Assembly (NCBI GenBank): GCA_937895515.1
Contig: CALAYS010000157.1
Coordinates: 32,290 to 96,289, forward strand
Direction: 5' to 3'
Length of the DNA: 64,000 nucleotides
Source: an uncultured bacterium
Lineage (GTDB): Bacteria; Patescibacteriota; Minisyncoccia; Phycocordibacterales; UBA9973
In this document: positions 52,800 through 59,911 of the stretch, piece by piece
Layout: each line of letters opens with the position of its first letter
Numbering within the stretch: position 1 is the first letter of the stretch
The notes under the pieces: model-generated
Told to the model about the DNA's origin: nothing
The model's database searches: none
Seen by the model: the letters and a program-made list of their open reading frames with translations, nothing else
Position numbers and translations under genes: made by a program

Positions 52800-53171
52800 T
52801 TATTTTTTAGCTTTTAAGGTACATATTCCTGGAGAATTCATAATATAACCTGTTGGAATAGTAGCTTGAGCACCTCTTAGGTTTGCACAAACATCTAACG
52901 AACATTCACCATTATCTCTTGGGAAAGACCCAGCTGGGCAAACATTATTAGTATAAACTGATGGATCCTTAGGAGTACAAATTGTACCTTCGTTACGTCT
53001 TACAAAACCTGATGGTAAAGATGTTTGAATACCTTTATAGTTAGAACACCAATCAACACTTGTATTTTGTACTGTATCAGCTAATAATGAATTTGGAGCA
53101 CCAATAACTACAACTAATAACATTATGGTAACTGCTGCTAATTTTTGAATTGTTTTAAATGAAATATTCAT
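52800..53171 (-). CDS. Secreted protein with two NxxGxQ Cys repeats
   Basis: A 123-residue protein with a signal peptide (about 1-31, AAVTIMLLVVVIGAPNSLLA) and two copies of the module C-x-N-x2-G-x-Q-x3-P-x-G-[YF]-x-n-C (CSNYKGIQTSLPSGF and CANLRGAQATIPTGY), separated by CPAGSFPRDNGEC. The same module fills the 215-aa protein at 58.3 kb. The Cys pairs may form disulfides outside the cell. Function unknown. A 12-bp palindrome GTTAAGCTTAAC lies at 53177-53188, in its leader. Confidence 0.75.
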   Translation of the reverse strand: MNISFKTIQKLAAVTIMLLVVVIGAPNSLLADTVQNTSVDWCSNYKGIQTSLPSGFVRRNEGTICTPKDPSVYTNNVCPAGSFPRDNGECSLDVCANLRGAQATIPTGYIMNSPGICTLKAKK

Positions 53172-53201
53172 GATAAGTTAAGCTTAACATATAAAATTAT
53201 A

Positions 53202-53771
53202 CTAGTCAAGCGTAAGAATGTCAAATAGACTCTCTACTCCAATCTTTTTAAGGGCGGAAAAAGGTAATATTTTAAAATTCATCTTTCTTTCTACTGATTC
53301 TATGTGTTTTTTATATATAGATTTTTTAATCTTATCAATTTTGTTTGCAACAACTAAGATATTCTTATTAGCTTTTCTTAAATCCAATAGCATTTCAAGA
53401 TCATCTTTTGTTGGGCCAACTTCAGCATCTATAATAAGCACTACATATCTGGGCTCAACACCCGAATCAAAAAAATACCAATTAATTAATTCTTGAATCT
53501 TTTGCCTTCCTGCACCACTTGCCCGTGCATAGCCATACCCCGGTAAATCCATAAAATAAATACTTTCATTTATAAAGAAAACATTTATTTGCTGTGTTCG
53601 GCCAGGAAAAGAACTAGTTACGGCTAATTTTTTTGTATTTGTAAGAGTATTAATTAAACTTGATTTACCAACGTTAGATCTACCAATAAAAGCTACTTGA
53701 GGCACCCCATCAGTTAAAATATCGTCTGGGCCGACAATACATTTTATAAACTTGGCTGAAATTGTTTTCAT
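53202..53771 (-). CDS. engB: Ribosome biogenesis GTP-binding protein EngB (YsxC/YihA)
   Basis: A 189-residue GTPase needed for 50S assembly. G1 is GRSNVGKSSLINTLT, G2 lies in FPGRTQQINVF, G3 is DLPGYGYA, G4 is NKIDK and G5 is FSALKK. Standard length for the family. Confidence 0.95.
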   Translation of the reverse strand: MKTISAKFIKCIVGPDDILTDGVPQVAFIGRSNVGKSSLINTLTNTKKLAVTSSFPGRTQQINVFFINESIYFMDLPGYGYARASGAGRQKIQELINWYFFDSGVEPRYVVLIIDAEVGPTKDDLEMLLDLRKANKNILVVANKIDKIKKSIYKKHIESVERKMNFKILPFSALKKIGVESLFDILTLD

Positions 53772-53777
53772 ATACCC

Positions 53778-53786
53778 ATAATAGCA
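53778..53786 (-). promoter_or_regulatory. Extended -10 promoter of engB
   Basis: TGCTATTAT on the minus strand ends exactly 6 bases before the ATG at 53771. Confidence 0.7.
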
Positions 53787-53807
53787 AGAAAAGTAAATTA
53801 AACAAAT

Positions 53808-53838
53808 AAAAAACCCTAAGATAGATTAGGGGTTTTTT
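53808..53838 (-). terminator. Terminator after the 22-aa gene
   Basis: CCCTAA pairs with TTAGGG around GATAGA, with A and T runs of six on either side. Confidence 0.8.
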
Positions 53839-53841
53839 ATT

Positions 53842-53910
53842 TTATTTTTTAACCGCAGCTTTCTTTGGTTTTTTAACGTCTTTTTTACCTCGATTGTCTC
53901 CTTTTCCCAT
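53842..53910 (-). CDS. Very small Lys-rich protein, 22 aa (MGKGDNRG-KKPKK type)
   Basis: A 22-codon frame (MGKGDNRGKKDVKKPKKAA start) directly before a terminator. The pattern MGKG-N-RG-K-KKPKK resembles tiny unnamed basic proteins seen in other bacteria, and the first five residues also resemble ribosomal bTHX, but the bTHX core is missing. An in-frame ATG at 53928 would add six residues (MISVNH). Two hairpins lie in the leader. Confidence 0.5.
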   Translation of the reverse strand: MGKGDNRGKKDVKKPKKAAVKK

Positions 53911-53957
53911 ATGATTTACCGAAATCATGTCGCGCAATCGTCCATTGAAGCGCGACG
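53911..53957 (-). repeat. Two hairpins just upstream of the 22-aa gene
   Basis: ATGATTT-ACCG-AAATCAT (53911-53928) ends next to the start codon, and GTCGCGC/GCGCGAC arms (53929-53935 and 53950-53956) frame a 14-base loop. The second is GC-rich against an AT-rich background. They could control translation of the small gene or end the SWIB transcript. Confidence 0.55.
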
Positions 53958-53983
53958 CTTTTTCTAAATTATTTGACTTTTAA

Positions 53984-54244
53984 TTATGAAAGGTGTTTTG
54001 AAACAAGTTTTGTCATTTCAAACATATCTACCATTGCTTTGCCTCCAAATACTGCTTTAAGATTTTCATCAGCAATGATGTTTCTTTTAGCTTTTGGATC
54101 TTGCAAATCATGCTTTTTAATATACACCCATAGAGCCTTTACAACTTCAGATCGTGGCATTGGGCCAGCACCTACTACTTTTGCTAATTCTGCACTGATT
54201 TTCATCGGCTTCATGAAAGCTGATGTCTTTTTTACTTCTGCCAT
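53984..54244 (-). CDS. SWIB/MDM2-domain protein
   Basis: An 86-residue protein that is almost only a SWIB domain: FMKPMKISAELAKVVGAGPMPRSEVVKALWVYIKKHDLQDPKAKRNIIADENLKAVFGG. The fold is typical of eukaryotic chromatin factors and also occurs as a stand-alone protein in Chlamydiae and some other bacteria. Here it may bind DNA or a nucleoid partner; this is inference. Confidence 0.88.
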   Translation of the reverse strand: MAEVKKTSAFMKPMKISAELAKVVGAGPMPRSEVVKALWVYIKKHDLQDPKAKRNIIADENLKAVFGGKAMVDMFEMTKLVSKHLS

Positions 54245-54332
54245 AAAAATTCTTTTATACGTTAGAGTTTAATAAAAAACAAATAACAATAATTAGATTA
54301 ATAATCGAACTTCTTTATTATAACATAAATTA

Positions 54333-54902
54333 TTAATATTTTCTAATAACCCCCTTTACAATGGCTCTTATTTTTAAATCTGTTACTGGGTAAATTGGTT
54401 TAAATTCTTTGTTTGCAGGTTCAAGCCAAACCTTGTTTCCGTCTTTTCTAAAATATTTCATAGTAAATTCCCCATCAACTTCGGCTATAACTATTTGTCC
54501 ATCGCGGGCAAATTCGGTCTTTTCAGCTATAACCATATCCCCATCAGCTATATGAGCATCAATCATGGAATTGCCATCGACTTCTAATATATAAGTAGAG
54601 TCTTTTTTGCGAATTAAAAAGTTATTTAAATTAATTGTTGTTTCTAGTACATCTTCAGATGGTGATGGGAATCCAGCTTTAACTAAGCCCAGTAGCGGCA
54701 CATCACCAAAAGACGAACTTGGTATAAGTCGTCCTAGTGGGTCTTTCCCTACAATGCCTGTTTCTATAAGCTTTTCTACTAAACGAGCTACTGTGTTTTT
54801 AGATTTAAAGTCAAATAATTTCATCATCTCGGTATATGTCGGCATCCTGTTAGATGAAGAATAAAATTCTACAAGCTTGTTTTTATATTCGTTAATATTC
54901 AT
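54333..54902 (-). CDS. lexA: LexA-type SOS repressor
   Basis: A 189-residue protein. The N-terminal winged helix (TYTEMMKLFDFKSKNTVARLVEKLIETG) differs from the enterobacterial one. The S24 domain has the cleavage-site AG in GLVKAGFPSPS near residue 85, the nucleophile Ser in VDGNSMIDAHI and the catalytic Lys in EFTMKYFRK. It is the second gene of an operon whose promoter carries a GAAC-N4-GTTC box, so autoregulation is likely. Confidence 0.9.
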   Translation of the reverse strand: MNINEYKNKLVEFYSSSNRMPTYTEMMKLFDFKSKNTVARLVEKLIETGIVGKDPLGRLIPSSSFGDVPLLGLVKAGFPSPSEDVLETTINLNNFLIRKKDSTYILEVDGNSMIDAHIADGDMVIAEKTEFARDGQIVIAEVDGEFTMKYFRKDGNKVWLEPANKEFKPIYPVTDLKIRAIVKGVIRKY

Positions 54903-54905
54903 ATA

Positions 54906-55115
54906 TTAGAATTGTAAAGATGATGATGAAAAAAATTTAGAGAAAAAACTTTTTACAGAGTTCTTTCCAGTGTGTTGATAAATCCTTTTTAATAATAATT
55001 TGTGTTCTTTAGCTTGCAAGACATATTTCTCGCCAGAGATGATTTTCATATCAATCTCTTTGTTAAGCTTTTGCAATTCTCGTTGCAAAGTTTGTATATA
55101 TTGTTCTCTTGTCAT
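54906..55115 (-). CDS. Unknown 69-aa protein, first gene of the lexA operon
   Basis: A helical, charged protein (MTREQYIQTLQRELQKLNKE start) with a Ser/Phe-rich end (KSFFSKFFSSSSLQF). No membrane segment. It ends 3 bases before lexA and starts 6 bases after a TATAAT box, so it should be induced by DNA damage together with lexA. Small SOS-induced proteins are often cell-division inhibitors, but nothing in this sequence proves that. Confidence 0.7.
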   Translation of the reverse strand: MTREQYIQTLQRELQKLNKEIDMKIISGEKYVLQAKEHKLLLKRIYQHTGKNSVKSFFSKFFSSSSLQF

Positions 55116-55121
55116 GTTTAT

Positions 55122-55150
55122 ATTATAAGTGAACGCTCGTTCACATGCAA
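55122..55150 (-). promoter_or_regulatory. SOS promoter: LexA box inside the -35/-10 spacer
   Basis: On the minus strand TTGCAT (-35, 55145-55150) and TATAAT (-10, 55122-55127) are 17 bases apart. The spacer is GTGAACGAGCGTTCACT, holding the dyad GAAC-N4-GTTC (55131-55142), the LexA box consensus known from Firmicutes and Actinobacteria. The -10 ends exactly 6 bases before the ATG at 55115. Confidence 0.85.
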
Positions 55151-55174
55151 GAGATACTGCTGTGGATAACTCAA

Positions 55175-56434
55175 TTAATTATTCTTTTCTTTATTACCAA
55201 CATTGTTCCCTGCCACAAATCCTGTAGTCCAGCATAGTTGTAATGAAAATCCACCTGATGGTCTATTAATATGTAATAAATCTCCAGTGATAAATAAATT
55301 CTTAATTTTATTAGATCTCATTGTACGCATATCGATTTCATTTAGTGGCACACCACCGTCAGCTATCACCGCTCGATCAAACCCCATCAGCCCAGTAATA
55401 GTCAAAGGTAACGCTTTTAATGTATCCACAATATATTTGCGTTCATCTTTAGTAATAGAGTGAACCTTTTTATCAATATCAATTTTGTCTTGGAGCAATA
55501 TTAAAATACCTTTACTCATACCTTCGGGTACTATTTCTTTAATCATATTTTTAAATAATTTATTTTTATTATCATCAAATATTGTAACTATTTTTTTATC
55601 CAGTGCGCCTAGATCAGTATCTGGATACATATCTATTTTTGCTGTAACAATATTGGTATGTAATAAATCCGAAACCAAATACGCACTATTTAGTATTAGT
55701 GGCCCCGACAAACCAAAATGAGTAAACAAAACTTTACCGGTTTTTGAAAAAGCTTTTTTACCTTCAGCATAAAAAGTAATCTTCATAAAAGATAATGATG
55801 TTCCCGATAATGCTTTACCCCATTTCTCGGCGGTTGCTAGCGGTACAATTGATGGGGTTGGTTTAGCTACATTGTGACCCAAATCTGTAAGCCATTTAAA
55901 CCCATCCCCAGTGGAGCCAGTCTCTGGGTGCGACAAACTACCGGTAGCTAGTACATAATCTTGCGCTGTGTATTCTTTTTGACCACACATTATACTTGTA
56001 ATCATGTCACCATCAGTATTTATTTTAGTTACCGGAGATGATGTAATAATTGTGACATTTTTATTAGTTATGTATTTTTCCATAACTTTATAAACATCTT
56101 CGGCTTTTTCAGTATGAGGAAATGCCCGCTGCCGAGCTTGGACAACTAGTGGTAAACCATGACGCTCAAAAAAATCAAAAGTATCTTGCGCGTTAAATTC
56201 GGCAAATAAAGAATATAGGAATTTTTCTGCTTTACCATAAATTGATAAAAATTTTCTTATGTCTTTTTCCGCATTTGTTACATTTGAACGCCCACCGCCA
56301 CCAATGCGGATTTTTTCACCCATGCGTTTGTTTTTCTCAAGAAGTAGAACCTTTTTACCCAGCTCGGACGCTCGTCCAGCCGTCATCATACCTGATGCTC
56401 CTCCGCCAATAACAATTACATCGTATTTTTCCAT
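55175..56434 (-). CDS. FAD-dependent oxidoreductase, HI0933/YhiN/BaiN family
   Basis: A 419-residue flavoprotein. The FAD-binding GGGASGMMTAGRASELGKKVLLLEK is at the start, then RIGGGGRSNVTN, and the C-terminal GFSLQLCWTTGFVAGNN motif. The family contains reductases of uncertain substrate. A TGCTATAGT promoter lies at 56445-56453. Confidence 0.9.
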   Translation of the reverse strand: MEKYDVIVIGGGASGMMTAGRASELGKKVLLLEKNKRMGEKIRIGGGGRSNVTNAEKDIRKFLSIYGKAEKFLYSLFAEFNAQDTFDFFERHGLPLVVQARQRAFPHTEKAEDVYKVMEKYITNKNVTIITSSPVTKINTDGDMITSIMCGQKEYTAQDYVLATGSLSHPETGSTGDGFKWLTDLGHNVAKPTPSIVPLATAEKWGKALSGTSLSFMKITFYAEGKKAFSKTGKVLFTHFGLSGPLILNSAYLVSDLLHTNIVTAKIDMYPDTDLGALDKKIVTIFDDNKNKLFKNMIKEIVPEGMSKGILILLQDKIDIDKKVHSITKDERKYIVDTLKALPLTITGLMGFDRAVIADGGVPLNEIDMRTMRSNKIKNLFITGDLLHINRPSGGFSLQLCWTTGFVAGNNVGNKEKNN

Positions 56435-56444
56435 ATATATAAAA

Positions 56445-56453
56445 ACTATAGCA
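56445..56453 (-). promoter_or_regulatory. Extended -10 promoter of the flavoprotein gene
   Basis: TGCTATAGT on the minus strand ends 10 bases before the ATG at 56434. Confidence 0.6.
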
Positions 56454-56474
56454 AAAAATCATTTAAAAGTCTTT

Positions 56475-56499
56475 AAAATAAAAACAGGGGTATACCCTG
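56475..56499 (-). terminator. Terminator after the 168-aa gene
   Basis: On the minus strand CAGGG-TATAC-CCCTG is followed by TTTTTATTTT. Confidence 0.7.
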
Positions 56500-56503
56500 A
56501 TTT

Positions 56504-57010
56504 TTAGATTATTTTATACGCCCAGTGGAGCAAAGCTTGGCGTTGGCGTGGGCGACACGCAGTGTCGCCCGCCCTACAATTAGCCCTGATTTGGCCTATG
56601 TGCCTCCTTATAGCGTTCCATCTCTTAATCTGTCTAGTATCTTCATCTGGGATTCTACGCCCCATATAGTACCGACAGTACCATTGGAACCAGCCCCGCG
56701 GATCGTCCTTATGTATCCAGCCTTTTGACCGCCATATAGCTAATGATTGTGAAGCATTTACCCCAAAATAGTTTAATTCTTTTTCGCGTTTGTTACCCTT
56801 TGCAAACTTGGCTTTTGTAAACCAATCTTTTGGAAATTCGCCTGTGCAGTCACGCATATAAATACCACCAAATATTCCCATTGATAACATTTGCTTGGGC
56901 GTAACGTTTGGTTTAAATTCTTTAGCAAAATTTTTACCTACAGGCTCGGTTAAATAATATACATAACCTTTTTGCATTTTATCGTTTACTATAACTTTCT
57001 TTGGTTTCAT
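56504..57010 (-). CDS. Conserved hypothetical protein, 168 aa
   Basis: The sequence has several very conserved-looking blocks: KGYVYYLTEPVGKNF, GIFGGIYMRDCTGEFP, LNYFGVNASQSLAIWRSKGWI, DPRGWFQWYCRYYMGRR and CRPRQRQALLHWAY. I recognise this as a widespread uncharacterised family of similar length, without a firm name. Many Trp and Tyr residues suggest a compact globular protein. The C-terminal part is encoded by a GC-rich palindrome (56550-56570). Confidence 0.7.
   Translation of the reverse strand: MKPKKVIVNDKMQKGYVYYLTEPVGKNFAKEFKPNVTPKQMLSMGIFGGIYMRDCTGEFPKDWFTKAKFAKGNKREKELNYFGVNASQSLAIWRSKGWIHKDDPRGWFQWYCRYYMGRRIPDEDTRQIKRWNAIRRHIGQIRANCRAGDTACRPRQRQALLHWAYKII
56550..56570. repeat. 9-bp stem, 3-nt loop GC-rich palindrome inside the 168-aa gene
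   Basis: GGGCGACAC-GCA-GTGTCGCCC is a perfect hairpin in a GC-rich patch (about 56541-56574) of an AT-rich gene, encoding the AGDTACRP stretch. Its stem-plus-3-base-loop layout matches the hairpin at 2377-2399. Confidence 0.7.
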
Positions 57011-57019
57011 ATTATTAAA

Positions 57020-57319
57020 CTATTTTAACATAATATTTATCTTTATTTCATCGCCTGCAAAAAGACCTTCTTGTTTTAGAATTTTTTTATTTATACATAA
57101 TAAATATTCTATCTCTTTACTAACCTTTTTATTGGGCATATGCGGGAAAAGCGATGTAGCCCACTCGCTTTTCCCGCACCTAGCAACAATTGGCACAAAG
57201 CCTTTGGTGTATTGTTTACGAATTTGCTCTGATAATTTTTTATCAAGCGTAACAAAATGCCAACCAGCATTACCCGGCCACCGCCAAATTTTTGTTTTAA
57301 TAGAAAAACTTTTTCCCAT
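57020..57319 (-). CDS. DUF1905-domain protein
   Basis: A 99-residue protein: KIWRWPGNAGWHFVTLDKKLSEQI and ATSLFPHM match DUF1905, a small beta-barrel family of unknown role. A 14-bp inverted repeat lies in the part encoding ARCGKSEWATSLFPHM. It starts 9 bases before the 168-aa gene and probably shares its mRNA. Confidence 0.8.
   Translation of the reverse strand: MGKSFSIKTKIWRWPGNAGWHFVTLDKKLSEQIRKQYTKGFVPIVARCGKSEWATSLFPHMPNKKVSKEIEYLLCINKKILKQEGLFAGDEIKINIMLK
57141..57178. repeat. Inverted repeat inside the DUF1905 gene
   Basis: TGCGGGAAAAGCGA (57141-57154) and TCGCTTTTCCCGCA (57165-57178) are perfect 14-nt complements around 10 bases. The second arm encodes the family-conserved SLFP, so the first may be a templated copy. 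Confidence 0.75.
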
Positions 57320-57333
57320 ACGCCATAAATAGT

Positions 57334-58236
57334 TTACTTAAAATTACTAAACAAAACATCAACAATAGGCAAAACATCAAATAATGATTGCTTGATAATA
57401 CATTCGCTACGATTTGGTTCATCATAGTTTAAGCATTGCACTGACTGAATTGTAAAATTTAATTTTGCGGTTTTAGTACCATAAGCTTTGGAATAATTAT
57501 ATTCAGTATATGTACTACCTGCTGCACCCTCGGATGACTTTGTAACACAATAACCCTTTACTAAACTAGTACTGCAGACAAATTTACTATCAACAACAGT
57601 TACCACTGGTGGCCATTTTATAGGATGAATATATTTATCATTAACACTAATTGAATTAATCAAAGTCTTGCTATCAGTCTCACCTTCAAAATCCTTTACC
57701 CATTCACCAATGGTGTTGTCTTTAGCGTTGTAATATATCCAGACTGATTTACCAATGCTAGGTGGAGTCGTCATTGGGTCGGTGCCTTTTCTTTCTGCAA
57801 AATTATACACTGCATGAGCATCTTGTATATTAATTGTTTGCGGAGCAATACGGTCACCCAGTAACATTGTATTAGTTGCAACATAATTACCATTATTATT
57901 AATAGCCAAAACTGCATAATAAAATGTACCACTGCCACCCGGATTATTTACCAGCATTAATACAGCATCATTGTCACCATCTTTATCTAAATCACCATAA
58001 ACAGGTTCACCAAATACATTTAATGTATTTTTAGTATTTGAATTCTCTATAGCTATTTCAGCTTTGCCATTAACTAAATTAAAAACCTGACCACCTACAG
58101 TATAAGAATTATTTAGTACACTAGAATTAGTTGGTGTTATCACGCCAACATTTTTATTATCATAATTTATAAACAAAACTACCCCAACTAAAGCTATTAC
58201 TGCGACTATACCCCAAACTAGTTTTGTATTTTTCAT
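57334..58236 (-). CDS. Membrane-anchored extracytoplasmic protein, unknown
   Basis: A 300-residue protein with one N-terminal anchor (about 8-25, GIVAVIALVGVVLFINY) and a beta-rich outer domain containing PVYGDLDKDGDNDAVLMLVNNPGGSGTFYYAVLAI, a VCBS/FG-GAP-like Asp-rich segment. The C terminus has several Cys (FVCSTSLVKGYC, VQCLNYDEPNRSEC). Similar proteins occur in CPR genomes without assigned function. Confidence 0.65.
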   Translation of the reverse strand: MKNTKLVWGIVAVIALVGVVLFINYDNKNVGVITPTNSSVLNNSYTVGGQVFNLVNGKAEIAIENSNTKNTLNVFGEPVYGDLDKDGDNDAVLMLVNNPGGSGTFYYAVLAINNNGNYVATNTMLLGDRIAPQTINIQDAHAVYNFAERKGTDPMTTPPSIGKSVWIYYNAKDNTIGEWVKDFEGETDSKTLINSISVNDKYIHPIKWPPVVTVVDSKFVCSTSLVKGYCVTKSSEGAAGSTYTEYNYSKAYGTKTAKLNFTIQSVQCLNYDEPNRSECIIKQSLFDVLPIVDVLFSNFK

Positions 58237-58242
58237 ATATCC

Positions 58243-58251
58243 ATTATAGCA
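58243..58251 (-). promoter_or_regulatory. Extended -10 promoter exactly 6 bases before an ATG
   Basis: TGCTATAAT on the minus strand, ending 6 bases before the ATG at 58236. Confidence 0.8.
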
Positions 58252-58271
58252 CTATCACGCAAATTATATTA

Positions 58272-58305
58272 AAAAAACACCCCCTATTTAAAGGGGGTGT
58301 TTTTT
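58272..58305 (-). terminator. Terminator overlapping the stop of the repeat-protein gene
   Basis: AAAAAACACCCCCT pairs with AGGGGGTGTTTTTT around ATTTAA. Confidence 0.9.
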
Positions 58306-58951
58306 ATTTTCTAACAGTTGGAACTATTGGCACTACTGGCATTACACAATTACCACGATCATTTCGGAAAGTATAACCTTGGGGTAAATATGTTTGAATA
58401 CCTGCAATGTTTAAACAATAGTCAGGGTTTCTTGTATCTGGTTGACCAGGAACATGAGCAATATAACAGTTGCCAGATTCTTGATAGTATTTATCTGAAA
58501 TACTTGTTTGTAAGCCAGGAATATTTTTACATACATCTTGCACTTCTGTAGATCCTTCTGTTTTTATAATTGTATAAACACAAGAAGCGTCTACTAATGC
58601 ATAGTTTTTAGGTACACTAGATTGAATACCTGACAAATTAGGACAAACATCTACTGGGACCAAACATTGACCGCGGTCATTACGTACATGGTCTACTGTT
58701 GGTAATGCTGTTTGAATACCTTCGATATTTAAACAATAGTCAGGGTTCTTGGTGTCTGGTTGACCAGGAACATGAGATATATAACAGTTACCTTCTGTTT
58801 GATAGTATTTAGCTGGTATTGTTAATTGGTCGCCAGGAATATTTGCACATTGGTCAGTGTCAGATTGTGTCTCTAAAGCTAAAGACATACTTGGCATAAC
58901 CGCCATAAGAGCCACTAATAAAAAAGCAAAAACTTTTGATGTATTTTTCAT
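58304..58951 (-). CDS. Secreted protein with five NxxGxQ Cys repeats
   Basis: A 215-residue protein (start MKNTSKVFAFLL at 58951, with TATAAT 6 bases upstream; an ATG 24 bases earlier is rejected). A signal peptide (about 1-22) precedes five modules of the type C-x-N-[IL]-x-G-x-Q-x3-[IVL]-[PS]: CANIPGDQ, CLNIEGIQ, CPNLSGIQ, CKNIPGLQ, CLNIAGIQ. Modules 1-2 and 4-5 are copies (both contain NCYI-HVPGQPDT-NPDYCLNI), with a period of 106 residues visible also in DNA (58410 and 58728). It is related to the protein at 52.8 kb. Confidence 0.8.
   Translation of the reverse strand: MKNTSKVFAFLLVALMAVMPSMSLALETQSDTDQCANIPGDQLTIPAKYYQTEGNCYISHVPGQPDTKNPDYCLNIEGIQTALPTVDHVRNDRGQCLVPVDVCPNLSGIQSSVPKNYALVDASCVYTIIKTEGSTEVQDVCKNIPGLQTSISDKYYQESGNCYIAHVPGQPDTRNPDYCLNIAGIQTYLPQGYTFRNDRGNCVMPVVPIVPTVRK
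58410..58475 (-). repeat. Internal tandem duplication in the repeat-protein gene (second copy at about 58728-58793)
   Basis: About 65 bases recur 318 bases apart with a few mismatches, encoding the HVPGQPDT-NPDYCLNI segment twice. The offset is a multiple of three, so frame is kept. Confidence 0.8.
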
Positions 58952-58957
58952 AATTAC

Positions 58958-58963
58958 ATTATA
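58958..58963 (-). promoter_or_regulatory. -10 box of the 58.3 kb repeat-protein gene
   Basis: TATAAT on the minus strand ends exactly 6 bases before the ATG at 58951. Confidence 0.65.
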
Positions 58964-59001
58964 AGTTAAAAGCACAAATAAAGCAAAAATACAAAAGTAC
59001 C

Positions 59002-59361
59002 TTAATTTAATTTATGGTATGAATAGTAAGATACCTTTAATATAACCAAAGCAACTATTGGAAATACTAAATACATTGAAATACCCATTACAAAATACAT
59101 ACTAACTAATGCTGCTATAAAATCAAATGTAAACCCGGCATAAGCCCATTCTTTCACCCCCTTTGGTACCTGTGGCACAACTAACGCAATAGAACCCAAA
59201 ACTTTGGCAATTACAATAAACCCTACAAAATATACTGGGTAACCCAGTCCAGTAACACCAGGGGCCGCTGTACCATTAAAATATGCAACCAATTCCATTA
59301 CACCTTGGGTAATAAATATTAAAAGGGTCGAAACCCAAAACATTATTTTATACTTTTTCAT
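59002..59361 (-). CDS. DoxX-like membrane protein
   Basis: A 119-residue protein with four membrane segments; TQGVMELVAYF, GLGYPVYFVGFIVIAKVLGSIALVVP and EWAYAGFTFDFIAALVS follow the DoxX-like pattern. The physiological role is unknown. TGGTATAAT ends 7 bases before the ATG (59369-59377). Confidence 0.8.
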   Translation of the reverse strand: MKKYKIMFWVSTLLIFITQGVMELVAYFNGTAAPGVTGLGYPVYFVGFIVIAKVLGSIALVVPQVPKGVKEWAYAGFTFDFIAALVSMYFVMGISMYLVFPIVALVILKVSYYSYHKLN

Positions 59362-59368
59362 AAGAAAT

Positions 59369-59377
59369 ATTATACCA
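59369..59377 (-). promoter_or_regulatory. Extended -10 promoter of the DoxX-like gene
   Basis: TGGTATAAT on the minus strand ends 7 bases before the ATG at 59361. Confidence 0.7.
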
Positions 59378-59384
59378 CAGAGAT

Positions 59385-59890
59385 TTATTTTAAATAAGAA
59401 TCAAAATATATTGCATGGCAAGTATAGCCACCTGGGTTTTTTTGTAGATAATCTTGATGATAATCCTCGGCTGGCCAGAATTTAGTAAATGGCTCAAGTG
59501 TAGTAACTACCGGCATAACTTCGTCCATTCTATTTACCCATCGGCGAGATTTATTTACAATCTCAATAAAATCTTGTGCTTGTTTTAATTCATCTTCATT
59601 TTGATAAAATATCGCACTTCGGTACGAATCTCCAATGTCATTACCTTGCTGGTTTAATGTTGTAGGGTTATGTATTTGAAAGAAGAAATCTAGCAACTTC
59701 CAAAAACTGGTTTGTGCATCGTCGTATTCTATCTCCAATGCTTCTGCGTACCCCCGATGATTTTCATAAGTCGGATTTTCATTTTCACCACCAGTATACC
59801 CTGCTGTAATATTTACAACACCAACCTGACTACGCATCAGCTCCTCAAGCCCCAAAAACACCCTCCCGCTAAATATGCTTTTTTGATCAT
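59385..59890 (-). pseudogene. msrA: Peptide methionine sulfoxide reductase A, frameshifted after the catalytic Cys
   Basis: The true start is the ATG at 59890, which has TATAAT exactly 6 bases upstream and opens MIKKAYLAGGCFWGL, the MsrA active-site motif with the catalytic Cys. That frame then meets a TGA within a few codons. The rest of MsrA (LEELMRSQVGVVNITAGYTGGE ... PGGYTCHAIYFD) continues in the neighbouring frame to 59385. One G missing from the TTTTTGGGG run at 59850-59858 (plus-strand C4A5) explains it. It could be a real loss, a sequencing error in a homopolymer, or frameshifting in translation. Confidence 0.85.
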
Positions 59891-59896
59891 ATCTAT

Positions 59897-59902
59897 ATTA
59901 TA
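59897..59902 (-). promoter_or_regulatory. -10 box of msrA
   Basis: TATAAT on the minus strand ends exactly 6 bases before the ATG at 59890. Confidence 0.65.
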
Positions 59903-59911
59903 CAATATTTT

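Noticed and set aside
53842..53910. Ribosomal protein bTHX
   Set aside because: Only the first five residues fit; the conserved core of bTHX is absent.
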